Shown here in pieces: positions 24,551 through 33,259 of a stretch of DNA of 64,000 bases. Where the stretch lies: contig NZ_CP107947.1 of the NCBI RefSeq assembly GCF_036059255.1, forward strand, positions 3,782,001-3,846,000, written 5' to 3'. How positions within the stretch are numbered: the stretch's first letter is position 1; the number at the start of each line of letters is the position of its first letter. The position numbers and the translations under genes are program-made. The DNA comes from Micromonospora sp. NBC_00389. Its GTDB lineage: Bacteria > Actinomycetota > Actinomycetes > Mycobacteriales > Micromonosporaceae. Under the pieces are notes generated by a model. It was not told where the DNA came from. It made no database searches and saw nothing but the letters and a program-made list of their open reading frames with translations.

Positions 24551-27124
24551 TCAGCGCCGGCGTGGCGTGGCCCGCCGGGTGGGCGTCGCGGTAGCCGGGT
24601 CCTCCGGCCACGGGTGCCGGGGGTAGCGACCGCGCAGCTCGGCGCGGACCTGCGGATAGCCGGTGCGCCAGAACGACGCCAGGTCGGCGGTGACCGCCAC
24701 CGGCCGCCCGGCGGGGGAGAGCAGGTGCAGCAGCACCGGCACCCGCCCGTCGCCGATGCGGGGGGCCGCGGGCCAGCCGAACGTCTCCTGGAGCTTCACC
24801 GCCAGCACCGGCGCTGCCGGGTCGCTGTAGTCCACCCGGATCCGTGAACCACTGGGCACGTCGATCCGCTCCGGTGCCAACTCGTCCAGTTGGGCGGCCT
24901 GCTTCCACGGCAGCAGCCGGCGCAGCGCCGAGGCGACGTCCACCCGGGCCAGGTCGGCGCGGCGCCGGGCGGCGGCCAACTCCGGGCCGAGCCAGGTCGG
25001 CGCGGTGGCGAGCAGCGCCTCGTCGCCCACGTCCGGCCACTCGGCACCGAGGTGGTGCCGGCCGAAGGCGAGCCGCTCGCGCAAGGCCCGGGCCGCTGGC
25101 GTCCAGGGCAGCAGTCCCAGCCCTTCCTGGCGCAGACCGGTCAGCAGCGCCTCCGCCACCTGCGCCCGGTCCGGGCGGTCCAGCCGGCGCTCCTGCAGCT
25201 CGATCGCGCCCAGTCGGGTCACCTCCCGGGCCACCACGTCTCCGTCGGACCAGCCGACCTCCCGGCGCGTGGACAGCAGCGGCCCGGCGGCCTCGCGGGC
25301 CGTCGCCTCGTCCAGCGGCGTGGCCCGGCGGATCCGCGCCGACGGCGCGCCGGGGGTGCGGTCCGCGACGGCCACCGCCAGCCAGTCGGACCCGGTCAGC
25401 CCCGACCCGGCCGCCAGCTCCGCGGCGGTCCCACCGGTCATCAGGTACGCGGACCCGCCCGGCCGCCGGACCCGGGCCAGCCGTTCCGGGTACGCCAGCC
25501 CGACCAGCAGCCCGGCGGCCAGGTCGTCGGTCAGCCCAGCGGAGGCGGCACGTCCGCCGGCTCCCGGACCGCTCGCTCGGGCGGCCCGGTCGCCGTCGCC
25601 ACGGCCCTCGGGTGTGGAGCCGGCGGGCAGCGCGGCGCGCAGCCGGCGTACCTCGCCTCGCCAGCGGGCGGTCGCGGCCGGGTCGACCCCGGTCCGCAGC
25701 CGGCGCCAGCCGGCGGTCAGGTCGTCGCCCGGGCCGGCCGCGCTCTCCTCGGAGAGCAGGGCCACCACCTCGGCCGTCCGGTCGGCGCCGACCCGTCCGG
25801 CGCCGTCGAGCAGAGCCCGGGCCAGCCGCGGGTGCGCGCCGGCGGCGGCGATGGCCCGCCCCCGCCCGGTGATCCGGCCGTCCGCGTCGACCGCGCCCAG
25901 GGTGGTCAGCGTGTCCCGGGCCACCGCCATCGCCGCAGGCGGTGGCGGGTCGGGCAGGGCGAGCCCGACGCCGTCCGGCCGGCCCCAGGCGGCCAGCTCC
26001 AGCGCGAAGCCGGTCAGGTCGGCGGTGGCGATCTCCGGCTCCGGCCGGGCGGGCAGTCGCTCGTGGGTCGCCGCGGACCAGCAGCGGTAGACGGACCCGG
26101 GGGCCTCGCGGCCGGCCCGGCCGGCCCGCTGGGTGGCGGCGGCTCGGGAGACCGGCACGGTGATCAGCGCGCCGAGCCCGCGGGCCAGGTCGATGCGGGG
26201 CACCCGGGACAGTCCGGCGTCCACCACCACCCGGACGCCTGGCACGGTCAGGCTGGTCTCGGCCAGCGCGGTGGCCAGCACCACGCGGCGTCGATCTGCC
26301 GGACGCAGGGCGGCGTCCTGCTCGGCGCCGCGTTGCCGGCCGTGCAGCGGGAGCAGCGCGACAGTGTCCCGCAGGTCGGCCAGTCGGCCGGTGACCGCCG
26401 CGATTTCGCCGGCCCCGGGCAGGAAGACCAGCACGTCGCCGTCGTGCTCGCGCAGCGCCCGCCGGACGGTGGCCGCCACATGGTCGAGCAGGGACCGGTC
26501 CACCGGACCGGCTCCGGGCGGGGCGATCGGCCGGGGTGGCGGCGCCCAGATTCGCTGCACGGGGTGCAGCGCGGACTCGGCCCGTACGACCGGGGCCGGG
26601 CTGGGCCCGCCGAGCAGAGCGGCGAAGCGGTCGGTGTCCGGGGTGGCGGACATCGCCAGCAGCCACAGGTCCGGCCGGAGGGTGGCCCGCGCCTCCACCG
26701 TGAAGGCCAGTGCGAGGTCGGCGTCGAGTTGCCGCTCGTGGCACTCGTCGAGCAGCACCGCGCCCGTGCCGGGCAGCTCAGGGTCGTGGTGCAGCCGGCG
26801 GACCAGCAGGCCGGTGGTGACCACCTCCACCCGCGTGGCCGGGCTGACCCGGCGCTCGCCGCGTACCGCGTAGCCGACACGGTCACCGACCCGCTCGCCG
26901 AGCAGTTCGGCCATCCGCCGGGCGGCGGCGCGCGCGGCCACCCGGCGGGGTTGCGCGATCACCACCCGGCCGGTCACCCGGTCGGCCACGGCCAGCGGCG
27001 CGAGGGTGGTCTTGCCGGTGCCCGGCGGAGCCACCAGGACCCCGGCGCCGGCCGCGTCGAGCGCCGCGATCAGCGCCGGCAGCACCGGGCGTACCGGCAG
27101 GTCCAGGGTTACGTCAGAGAGCAC
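24551..27124 (-). CDS. hrpB: ATP-dependent helicase HrpB
   Basis: 857 residues from the GTG at 27124 (a GTG five codons earlier is possible). The DEAH-helicase motifs are clear: APPGTGKTT (Walker A), AQPRRVAARAAARRMAELLGE (Ia), DECHERQLDADLALAF (II), MSATPD (III), then the second RecA domain with QRAGRAGR (VI). The C-terminal half carries the HrpB_C region (LLPWKQAAQLDELAPERI, ETFGWPAAPRIGDGRVPVLLHLLSPAGRPV). HrpB helicases act on nucleic acids, with unknown substrate in bacteria. A small hairpin (CCGGCG/CGCCGG at 24544-24560) sits at its stop, shared with the convergent phosphatase gene. Confidence 0.92.
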   Translation of the reverse strand: MLSDVTLDLPVRPVLPALIAALDAAGAGVLVAPPGTGKTTLAPLAVADRVTGRVVIAQPRRVAARAAARRMAELLGERVGDRVGYAVRGERRVSPATRVEVVTTGLLVRRLHHDPELPGTGAVLLDECHERQLDADLALAFTVEARATLRPDLWLLAMSATPDTDRFAALLGGPSPAPVVRAESALHPVQRIWAPPPRPIAPPGAGPVDRSLLDHVAATVRRALREHDGDVLVFLPGAGEIAAVTGRLADLRDTVALLPLHGRQRGAEQDAALRPADRRRVVLATALAETSLTVPGVRVVVDAGLSRVPRIDLARGLGALITVPVSRAAATQRAGRAGREAPGSVYRCWSAATHERLPARPEPEIATADLTGFALELAAWGRPDGVGLALPDPPPPAAMAVARDTLTTLGAVDADGRITGRGRAIAAAGAHPRLARALLDGAGRVGADRTAEVVALLSEESAAGPGDDLTAGWRRLRTGVDPAATARWRGEVRRLRAALPAGSTPEGRGDGDRAARASGPGAGGRAASAGLTDDLAAGLLVGLAYPERLARVRRPGGSAYLMTGGTAAELAAGSGLTGSDWLAVAVADRTPGAPSARIRRATPLDEATAREAAGPLLSTRREVGWSDGDVVAREVTRLGAIELQERRLDRPDRAQVAEALLTGLRQEGLGLLPWTPAARALRERLAFGRHHLGAEWPDVGDEALLATAPTWLGPELAAARRRADLARVDVASALRRLLPWKQAAQLDELAPERIDVPSGSRIRVDYSDPAAPVLAVKLQETFGWPAAPRIGDGRVPVLLHLLSPAGRPVAVTADLASFWRTGYPQVRAELRGRYPRHPWPEDPATATPTRRATPRRR

Positions 27125-27152
27125 GGCCAAGTCTCGCACCGGCCCGGGTGGG

Positions 27153-27353
27153 TCAGTTGCGGCGCACCTCGCCGACGCCGCGCAGGAAGGTACGCCAGGC
27201 CGACGGGCCGAAGGCGAGCACCGGGCCGGAGCGGTCCTTGCTGTCCCGGACGGCGACCTGACCGTCGGCTGTCGCGACCTCCACGCAGTTGCCGTTGCCA
27301 CTGCTGCGCGTGCTGGTGCGCCAGTCCGCCCGGGTCAGGTCGATTGCCGTCAT
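27153..27353 (-). CDS. DUF397 domain protein, partner of the XRE regulator
   Basis: 66 residues: TRADWRTSTRSSGNGNCVEV, then VAVRDSKDRSGPVLAFGPSAWRTFL, the DUF397 pattern. It follows the XRE/DUF5753 gene by 41 bases on the same strand. Such pairs are very common in Streptomyces and relatives, where some affect development and antibiotic production; the DUF397 protein may antagonise or assist the regulator. Confidence 0.92.
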   Translation of the reverse strand: MTAIDLTRADWRTSTRSSGNGNCVEVATADGQVAVRDSKDRSGPVLAFGPSAWRTFLRGVGEVRRN

Positions 27354-27394
27354 CCGCGATACCTCTCGTCTGCGTCGGCGTGCCGCAGAAGCGG

Positions 27395-28261
27395 TCACGC
27401 AAAGTTACGAGAAGCATGCTCGATACGGGTCAACGACGCCGCCGGATCGAGCGCCATCCGACACAGCTCCTCGTGCAGAAGGCTATACCCGAGCACTTGA
27501 TCGGCATCCTCCAGCGCCAGTCCCATCGTGAGGTTATCCAGGTAAACCACGGACGCGTCGGCGGCCTCGGCGAAGTTGAGGATCACGTACGGTGTGCTCA
27601 TCGCGGGGTGCCCGCCGGCCGCGAACGGCAGTACCTGGATTGTGACGTTGGGTAACTGCGTGATCCGGCTCATGTGGACCAACTGTTCGGCCATCACGGC
27701 GGCGCCGCCGACCGGGCGCAACAGCACCGCCTCGTTGACCACCGCCGACAACTGAACCGGGTTGTCGCGGCGCAGCACCTCCTGCCGGTGCAGCCGAGCC
27801 GCCACCTTGCGCTCCACGCCGTCCTCGCCGGCGGTGCGCCGGTAGATCTCCCGGGCGTACGCCTGGGTCTGCAACAGCCCCGGCACCGACTCGGCCTCGT
27901 ACGTGCGCAGCGCCGCCGCCTCGGCCTCCAGCCCGACGTAGAACTCGAACCACTCGGGCAGTACGTCGCTGTAGTTCTGCCACCAGCCGCGCTGCTGTGC
28001 ACCCCGGGCGATCTCGATCAGCGCCTCGGCGTCCGCCCCGGTCACCTCGTAGAGCGCGAGCGCCGCCCGGACGTCGCGCGGCTTGATGCCGATCTGCGCG
28101 GTTTCGATCCGGGAGAGGTTGCTCTTGGACATGTCGAGCTGGCGCGCGGCGACATCGAGGGTCATGCCCGCGCGTTCCCGGAGCTGGCGGAGCTCCCGGG
28201 CGATTCGTCGACGGCGCACGGTCGGGCTGGCGGCCGGTCGGATGGCGGGGGTGGCGGTCAC
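27395..28261 (-). CDS. XRE-family regulator with DUF5753 domain
   Basis: 288 residues from a GTG. The helix-turn-helix lies at about 20-75 (ELRQLRERAGMTLDVAARQL, MSKSNLSRIETAQIGIKPRD), followed by the DUF5753 region at about 95-280 (QTQAYAREIYR, QLSAVVNEAVLLRPVGG, ITQLPNVTIQVLPFAAGGHPAM, VYLDNLTMGLALEDADQV). It should bind DNA near its own gene; the ligand or partner of the DUF5753 part is unknown, with the DUF397 protein as likely partner. The gene is divergent from the GOLPH3-like gene, and a dyad lies between them at 28309-28334. Confidence 0.92.
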   Translation of the reverse strand: MTATPAIRPAASPTVRRRRIARELRQLRERAGMTLDVAARQLDMSKSNLSRIETAQIGIKPRDVRAALALYEVTGADAEALIEIARGAQQRGWWQNYSDVLPEWFEFYVGLEAEAAALRTYEAESVPGLLQTQAYAREIYRRTAGEDGVERKVAARLHRQEVLRRDNPVQLSAVVNEAVLLRPVGGAAVMAEQLVHMSRITQLPNVTIQVLPFAAGGHPAMSTPYVILNFAEAADASVVYLDNLTMGLALEDADQVLGYSLLHEELCRMALDPAASLTRIEHASRNFA

Positions 28262-28308
28262 CGTCCGAGTCTGTCACGACAAGATCCGCAGGTCGCACAT
28301 GCACGGAG

Positions 28309-28334
28309 TGCAACTTTCAAATCTGGGAGTTGCA
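28309..28334. promoter_or_regulatory. Dyad TGCAACT-N12-AGTTGCA between divergent genes
   Basis: A perfect 7-bp inverted repeat with a 12-base spacer, AT-richer than its surroundings, between the XRE gene (start 28261) and the GOLPH3-like gene (start 28403). A plausible site for the XRE regulator, which could control both genes. Confidence 0.5.
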
Positions 28335-28402
28335 TTGCAGTAGCTGTCGGTGCATCCTTTCCCGGTCGCGATCACTGTGGACACATCCGTGCGGGAGGAC
28401 CG

Positions 28403-29029
28403 TTGCTCATCGCCGACGAGTTCTTCCTGATCGCTCACAACGACAGCCGTGGCAAGGCCAAACTGCATCCGGCCGCGACCGGGCTCGGGCTGGCCGGCGG
28501 GCTGCTCGGTGAGTTGGTCCTGTATGGACATATCACCGTCTCGAGCGGACGTATCACCCTCGTCGACCGACGCCCGCCGGCCGACGCGCTGGCGCACACC
28601 GTGCTCGACCAGATGATCGGCGAGCCCCAGCATCAGGCGGTCGGCACCTGGCTCAGCTTCCTGGCGCAGAGCGCGACGACCTCGGTGGGGGAGCGCCTGG
28701 CCCGGGCCGGTGTGCTGCGCCGCCAGGAGAGCCGCCGGCTGCTGCGCACCTCGGTCAGCTACCTGCCGATCGACCTCAACGCGGTGGCCTGGCCGGCCAC
28801 CCGGCTGCGGGCACTGCTGGACCGTCCGGACCCGCCGAGCGTGCCGGACGCCCTGCTGCTCGGCCTGGTCGTGGCCGCCGGCCTGACCCGAGAGGTGCTC
28901 TGGAGCGCCGGACCCCGTGCTCACCACCGGTTGAACGTCCTCATCCCGGCGCTGCCGGCGCCCCTGAAGGAACTCGTCGGGTACACCGAGGCCGCCGTTG
29001 GCGCCGCGGTGCTGCGCGGCGCCCCCTGA
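28403..29029 (+). CDS. GOLPH3/GPP34-family phosphoprotein
   Basis: 208 residues from a TTG with GGGAGGACCG just upstream; no ATG or GTG is available in frame nearby. It opens LLIADEFFLIAHNDSRGKAK, with LGLAGGLLGELVLYGHI and a long helical C-terminal half, which is the GPP34/GOLPH3 pattern. Eukaryotic GOLPH3 binds phosphatidylinositol-4-phosphate on Golgi membranes; the actinobacterial members are numerous and uncharacterised, and are thought to associate with membranes. It is divergent from the XRE/DUF397 pair. Confidence 0.87.
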   Translation: MLIADEFFLIAHNDSRGKAKLHPAATGLGLAGGLLGELVLYGHITVSSGRITLVDRRPPADALAHTVLDQMIGEPQHQAVGTWLSFLAQSATTSVGERLARAGVLRRQESRRLLRTSVSYLPIDLNAVAWPATRLRALLDRPDPPSVPDALLLGLVVAAGLTREVLWSAGPRAHHRLNVLIPALPAPLKELVGYTEAAVGAAVLRGAP

Positions 29030-29068
29030 TTCCCCGGTAACCCCCTCCTCGACAACCGGAGTAGTGGT

Positions 29069-30589
29069 ATGCCCCCGACATCGACAGTCCAGCGACCCAG
29101 CAACGTCTCCGAATCTCTTGCCCGAGGCCGCCTCGGCATCCCCTCGGTGATCTTCTTCGTGCTCTCCGCCGCCGCGCCGCTGACCGTGGTGGCGGGTGTC
29201 GTCACCACCGGCTACGGCGTGGTCGGGGTGACCGGCATCCCGCTGGCCTTCCTGGTGGTCGCCGCGGTGCTCGCCCTGTTCTCGGTGGGCTACGTGGCGA
29301 TGTCCCGCCGGGTGGAGAACGCCGGCGCCTTCTACGCCTACGTCTCGCGTGGCCTGGGCCGACCGGCCGGCGTGGCCGCCGCCTGGGTGGCGCTGACCGC
29401 GTACAACGCGCTGCAGGTCGGGCTCTACGGCACCATCGGCGTAGCCGCCGAGCCGGTGCTCGACCGGATCTTCGGCGGGCACCCGCACTGGTCGATCGTC
29501 GCCCTGGTGGCGTGGGCACTGGTCGGCCTGCTCGGTTTGCTCCGGGTGGACATCAACGGCATGGTGCTGGCGGCGCTGCTGGTCGCCGAGATCGTGGTGA
29601 TCCTGATCTTCGACCTGGGACAGCTCGGCAATCCGGCCGGCGGCGAGGTCAGCTTCGCCGCGTTCTCGCCGGACAACCTCTTCGTGCCCGGGGTCGGCGC
29701 GGTGCTGGTGCTGGCCATCCTCGGGTTCGTCGGCTTCGAGTCCGCGGTGGTCTTCAGCGAGGAGAGCAAGGATCCGAGGCGGACGGTGCCGGTGGCCACG
29801 TACCTCTCGGTGGGGATCATCGCCGTGCTGTACGCGCTCTCCGCCTGGACCATGACGGTCGCCGTCGGACCGGACCAGATCGTCGCCGCGGCTGGCGAGC
29901 AGAGCGTCGGGCTGATCTTCAACCTGGCCGGGGAGCACCTCGGCGACACCGCGGTCACCATCGGCCAGGCACTCTTCCTGACCTCGGTGCTGGCCGCGAT
30001 GATCTCCTTCCACAACACCACGGCCCGCTACGCGTTCGCGCTCGGCCGGGAGCGGGTGCTGCCGGCGGTGTTCGGGCAGACCTCACCGCGCAGCGGCGCG
30101 CCGCGGGCCGCCTCGCTGGCGCAGAGCGTGTTCGGCCTGCTGGTCATCCTGCTGTACGCGGTCAACGGCTGGGATCCGGTGATCAAGCTGTTCTTCTGGG
30201 TCGGCACCACCGGTGGCTTCGGCGTGCTGCTGCTGATCGCCACCACCTCGGTGGCGGTGATCGCCTACTTCGTCCGGTCCGGCGACGGCGAGACGCTGTG
30301 GCGGCGGCTCATCGCACCCGGCCTGGCCACCGTCGCGCTCGTCGTGATCATCTGGCTGGCCGTGTCGAACTTCGCCAACCTGCTCGGCGTCGCGCCGGAC
30401 TCCCCGCTGCGCTGGGCGCTGCCCGCCGTCTACCCGGTGGCGGCCGCCCTGGGCGTCAACTGGGCGCTGGTGCTGCGCAAGAGGCGTCCGGACACGTACG
30501 CCCGGATCGGCCTGGGCGCGAGCGCCGCTGCCGCGGTGCCGCCGGTGGAGCAGCCGCCGGCACCGGCCGGCGCGGAGGTATCCCGGTGA
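29069..30589 (+). CDS. APC-family amino acid permease
   Basis: 506 residues with twelve membrane helices. The first helix carries the APC motif (GVPSVIFFVLSAAAPLTVV in the variant IPSVIFFVLSAAAPLTV), and later blocks include NAGAFYAYVSRGLGRPAGV, GFVGFESAVVFSEESKDPRR, the conserved Glu-Glu-Ser segment, and HNTTARYAFALGRERVLP. Such permeases import amino acids or polyamines by proton coupling; the exact substrate cannot be told. Its stop overlaps the start of the acetyltransferase gene (GTGA). Confidence 0.88.
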   Translation: MPPTSTVQRPSNVSESLARGRLGIPSVIFFVLSAAAPLTVVAGVVTTGYGVVGVTGIPLAFLVVAAVLALFSVGYVAMSRRVENAGAFYAYVSRGLGRPAGVAAAWVALTAYNALQVGLYGTIGVAAEPVLDRIFGGHPHWSIVALVAWALVGLLGLLRVDINGMVLAALLVAEIVVILIFDLGQLGNPAGGEVSFAAFSPDNLFVPGVGAVLVLAILGFVGFESAVVFSEESKDPRRTVPVATYLSVGIIAVLYALSAWTMTVAVGPDQIVAAAGEQSVGLIFNLAGEHLGDTAVTIGQALFLTSVLAAMISFHNTTARYAFALGRERVLPAVFGQTSPRSGAPRAASLAQSVFGLLVILLYAVNGWDPVIKLFFWVGTTGGFGVLLLIATTSVAVIAYFVRSGDGETLWRRLIAPGLATVALVVIIWLAVSNFANLLGVAPDSPLRWALPAVYPVAAALGVNWALVLRKRRPDTYARIGLGASAAAAVPPVEQPPAPAGAEVSR

Positions 30590-31176
30590 GCGTGGCCATC
30601 GACCGGCTCGGGCCGGAGGACACCGCGCTGGTGGCCGGCCGGATCGCCGAGGCGTTCACCGCCTTGGAGGTGACGCACTGGCTGGTGCCCGACGCGAGCA
30701 AGCGCGAGGCCGTGCTGGCGGGGAACTTCGAGATCCTGGTCGAGCACGCGATGCGGCACGGCCTCGTCGACGCCACCGCGGACCGGTGTGCGGTCGCCGT
30801 CTGGTTCCCGTCGGTCGGTGAGCCGGCGCCGCCGCCGACGGACTACGACGCCCGGCTCGCCGCCGCCTGCGGCGAGTGGACCGACCGGTTCCAGCATCTC
30901 GACGAGTTGTTCGCGGCCAATCACCCGCATCCTGACCACCACCACCTGGCCTTCCTGGCGACCCAGCCGGGCCGGCAGGGGCAGGGGCTGGGGACCGCGC
31001 TGCTGGCGCACCACCACGGGTGGCTGGACGAGAACGGGATGCCGGGTTACCTGGAGGCGAGCAGCGCTCGCAGCCGCGACCTGTACGCGCGGCACGGCTA
31101 CCGGGCCGGCGAGCCGTTCCGGGTGCCCGACGGCACGCCGTTCTGGCCGATGTGGCGGGAGCCGGTCGGCCGCTGA
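30586..31176 (+). CDS. GNAT family N-acetyltransferase, coupled to the permease
   Basis: 196 residues from a GTG that overlaps the permease stop by 4 bases. The acetyl-CoA loop LAFLATQPGRQGQGLGTALL is clear, followed by LEASSARSRDLYARHGY and PFWPMWREP. This matches the plain GNAT type often seen with transporters. Coupled translation suggests that it acetylates the transported compound or a related amine; this is inference. Three hairpins follow the gene. Confidence 0.87.
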   Translation: MSVAIDRLGPEDTALVAGRIAEAFTALEVTHWLVPDASKREAVLAGNFEILVEHAMRHGLVDATADRCAVAVWFPSVGEPAPPPTDYDARLAAACGEWTDRFQHLDELFAANHPHPDHHHLAFLATQPGRQGQGLGTALLAHHHGWLDENGMPGYLEASSARSRDLYARHGYRAGEPFRVPDGTPFWPMWREPVGR

Positions 31177-31181
31177 CGGGA

Positions 31182-31221
31182 CCGGCCGGGTCGCTGCCCC
31201 CGAGGGGAGCGACCCGGCCGG
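31182..31221 (+). terminator. Terminator hairpin 1 after the permease operon
   Basis: CCGGCCGGGTCGCT pairs perfectly with its complement at 31208-31221, with an additional CCC/GGG pairing in the loop, six bases after the stop. Confidence 0.7.
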
Positions 31222-31236
31222 ACGCCGAGCGGACCC

Positions 31237-31258
31237 GTTGTCACGTTCGCGTGACAAC
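31237..31258 (+). terminator. Hairpin with UUCG tetraloop
   Basis: GTTGTCACG and CGTGACAAC form a perfect 9-bp stem closed by TTCG, a very stable tetraloop in RNA. It lies between the two terminators of the convergent genes. Confidence 0.6.
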
Positions 31259-31267
31259 CGGTGCGGA

Positions 31268-31305
31268 CGGTTGAGGGCCGGGTCCGCCGACCCGGCCCTC
31301 AACCG
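31268..31305. terminator. Bidirectional terminator hairpin
   Basis: A perfect 17-bp stem (CGGTTGAGGGCCGGGTC at 31268-31284 with 31289-31305) with a 4-base loop lies 9 bases after the stop of the minus-strand sigma factor gene. Confidence 0.78.
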
Positions 31306-31314
31306 CCGAACCGC

Positions 31315-32139
31315 CTAGTACGCGCCGTCGAGCTGGCCGCGCAGCTTGGTCAGAGCCCGGGTCAGCAGCCGGGAGACGTGCATCTGCGAAACGCCGATCT
31401 GGTCGGCGATCTGCGACTGGGTCAGGTTGCCGTAGAACCGCAGGGTGAGGATCTTCTGCTCCCGCTCGTCGAGCGTGGCCAGCGCTGGGCCGAGGGCGAC
31501 CCGCAGCTCGGCCAGCTCGAACTGGGAGTCCTCGCCGCCGAGCATGTCGCCCAGCTCGGTGGCCCGTTCGCCGTCGCCGGTCGGGGTGGACAGCGACACC
31601 GCGTTGTACGCGCGGGCGCCCTCCAGGCCCTCCAGGACCTCTTCCTCGGTGAGCTTGAGGTGGGCGGCGATGTCGGCGACCGTCGGCGACCGGCCGAGGG
31701 TCTGCAGCAGCGAGCTGTTGGCGTCGGAGATGGCCAGCCGCAGCTCCTGGAGCCGGCGGGGCACCCGGATGTCCCAGGTGCGGTCGCGGAAGTGCCGCTT
31801 GAGCTCGCCGATGATGGTGGGGATGGCGTACCCGGCGAAGTCGACGCCGCGGGACGGGTCGAACTTGTCGATCGCCTTGATCAGGCCGATCGCGGCGGTC
31901 TGCGCCAGGTCGTCGGTCGGCTCGCCCCGCCCGCTGTAGCGGTGGGCGAGGTGGTTGGCCAGCGGCAGCCAGGCCTCGATGGCCCGGTCCCGCAGCGCGG
32001 GACGCGACGGGTGGTTGGCGGGCAGTGCGGCCATGGCGTTGAGCAGGTCGGCGGCGCTGTCGGTGAGCGCCCGCGGGTCCAGCTTCGTGGTGCTCCGGGC
32101 CGTGGCGGTCGGCTGCTCGCTAATCGTTGGCGCGGTCAT
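31315..32139 (-). CDS. SigB/SigF/SigG-type RNA polymerase sigma factor
   Basis: 274 residues from the ATG at 32139, which follows GGGAGGACCACCC. Regions 2, 3 and 4 of a group 3 sigma factor are all present: LANHLAHRYSGRGEPTDDL, IGLIKAIDKFDPSRGVDFAG with IPTIIGELKRHFRDRTW (region 2), TLGRSPTVADIAAHLKLTEE (region 3), and LTQSQIADQIGVSQMHVSRLL (region 4). In this phylum such factors direct stress and sporulation regulons and are controlled by partner-switching. The SpoIIE-type phosphatase at 45388 is a distant candidate partner. The start region is AT-rich. Confidence 0.93.
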   Translation of the reverse strand: MTAPTISEQPTATARSTTKLDPRALTDSAADLLNAMAALPANHPSRPALRDRAIEAWLPLANHLAHRYSGRGEPTDDLAQTAAIGLIKAIDKFDPSRGVDFAGYAIPTIIGELKRHFRDRTWDIRVPRRLQELRLAISDANSSLLQTLGRSPTVADIAAHLKLTEEEVLEGLEGARAYNAVSLSTPTGDGERATELGDMLGGEDSQFELAELRVALGPALATLDEREQKILTLRFYGNLTQSQIADQIGVSQMHVSRLLTRALTKLRGQLDGAY

Positions 32140-32506
32140 GGGTGGTCCTCCCTGCACCTCGTCCGCGGATAAAAGACGTGACGCTTTGGTTTAGCTTCGT
32201 ATGGGCCGTTCGGGACTCACCTTAACCTGATCGTCTCCCCGAAATCTAGCCGAAAGGCTGATGTACTTAAGGTGTTTTCAGTAACGAAGGGAGCAAATAG
32301 GGCGGATCTCCGGATGCCTGTGAGGATCCTTACCTGGTAGGTGGCGCCCCCGGTCGTCCCACCCGAGCCGGCCGATCGGCCACCCCGATCGCCTGAGCGG
32401 TCAACAGGAAATCCAACATCAGGGCCGATGGGTCGACTATCCCGTCCTTGTCCCGCTGGCGGGACCGGCCGTAGCGTTGCCCGTACAGACCCGGTTCGGA
32501 GGCACC
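32140..32506. other. Divergent promoter region, 367 bases, no gene seen
   Basis: It separates the sigma factor gene from the ADC-like gene. It is AT-richer than average from about 32165 to 32320 (for example GATAAAAGACGTG, TACTTAAGGTGTTTTC) and holds a small GNRA-loop hairpin AGCC-GAAA-GGCT at 32250-32265 approximately. On the minus strand GGTTAA and CCATAC are spaced by about 17 bases and might form a SigB-like promoter, but the match to GTTT/GGGTAT is weak. Confidence 0.5.
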
Positions 32507-33259
32507 GTGCTCGATCCAGCCGCTCCCCAGCTCGTCGTGAACAGTCGCACGCTCTACTTCAGCTGGCTGCCGGCGGATCCGGACGCGGTCGCCGCCCTGG
32601 TCCCGCCCGGGCTGCGCCCCCGCCCGGACCGGCAGGTCTTCCTCAACCAGTACGTCGTCGACGACGAGACGCAGACCTCCGGCTTCGGCGCCTACTCGCT
32701 GACCTACCTCGGTGTCTCGCTGGTCGGTGTGGACGCCCCCGGCGGGCTCAGCCCGGGCGGCTGGTGGACCCACTACGTGGCCTCCAGCCGGCTGGTCCGG
32801 GAGTACGCCGCCGCCCGCGGCGCCCCGACGGTCGCCGGACGGACGCGTATCGAGGTGGGCGGTGAGGACCTGCTCTCCGAGACCGAGGTCGACGGAGCGC
32901 CGCTCATCCGGGCCCGATGTCGGGTGGGGGAGACCGGCCACGTGATCAGCAGCGGCCACCACCGCTACTTCACCCGCCGCGACGGGCAACTGCTCAGCTC
33001 GGTCTACCCGTTCGTGGCGGAGCCGGTCGCGCCGTTCGAGATCGAGTCGGTGGAGTTCCTGCAGCCCGGGCACCCGATGTACGCGCTCCGCCCCGCCAAC
33101 CCGCTGACCATCGGCTTCGGCTACTACTCGCCGCGCTCCTCGTTCGCCTACCCGGGCGGACTGACCGTGCACGGCGCCGCCGTCCTACCCGAGCCGACCC
33201 GGCAGGTTCACCAGGTGCCGGCCAACCTGGCCCGCAGCGGCCTGCCGTCCGGGTCGTAG
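32507..33259 (+). CDS. Acetoacetate-decarboxylase-like fold protein
   Basis: 250 residues from the GTG at 32507, with CGGAGG four bases upstream; a TTG ten codons earlier has no ribosome site. It carries VPPGLRPRPDRQVFLNQYVV, SGFGAYSLTYLGVSLVGVD, WWTHYVASSRLVREYAAARG and PANPLTIGFGYYSPRSSFAY, resembling the acetoacetate decarboxylase (ADC) fold. I do not see the catalytic Lys pair with certainty, so it may be an ADC-like protein of other function. Its 3' end overlaps the phospholipase D gene by 52 bases on the opposite strand. Confidence 0.6.
   Translation: MLDPAAPQLVVNSRTLYFSWLPADPDAVAALVPPGLRPRPDRQVFLNQYVVDDETQTSGFGAYSLTYLGVSLVGVDAPGGLSPGGWWTHYVASSRLVREYAAARGAPTVAGRTRIEVGGEDLLSETEVDGAPLIRARCRVGETGHVISSGHHRYFTRRDGQLLSSVYPFVAEPVAPFEIESVEFLQPGHPMYALRPANPLTIGFGYYSPRSSFAYPGGLTVHGAAVLPEPTRQVHQVPANLARSGLPSGS

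Noticed and set aside
24890..27655. Long open frame antisense to hrpB (921 codons)
   Set aside because: HrpB motifs are all on the minus strand; the plus-strand product is repetitive Gly/Arg/Gln-rich sequence typical of shadow frames in GC-rich DNA.
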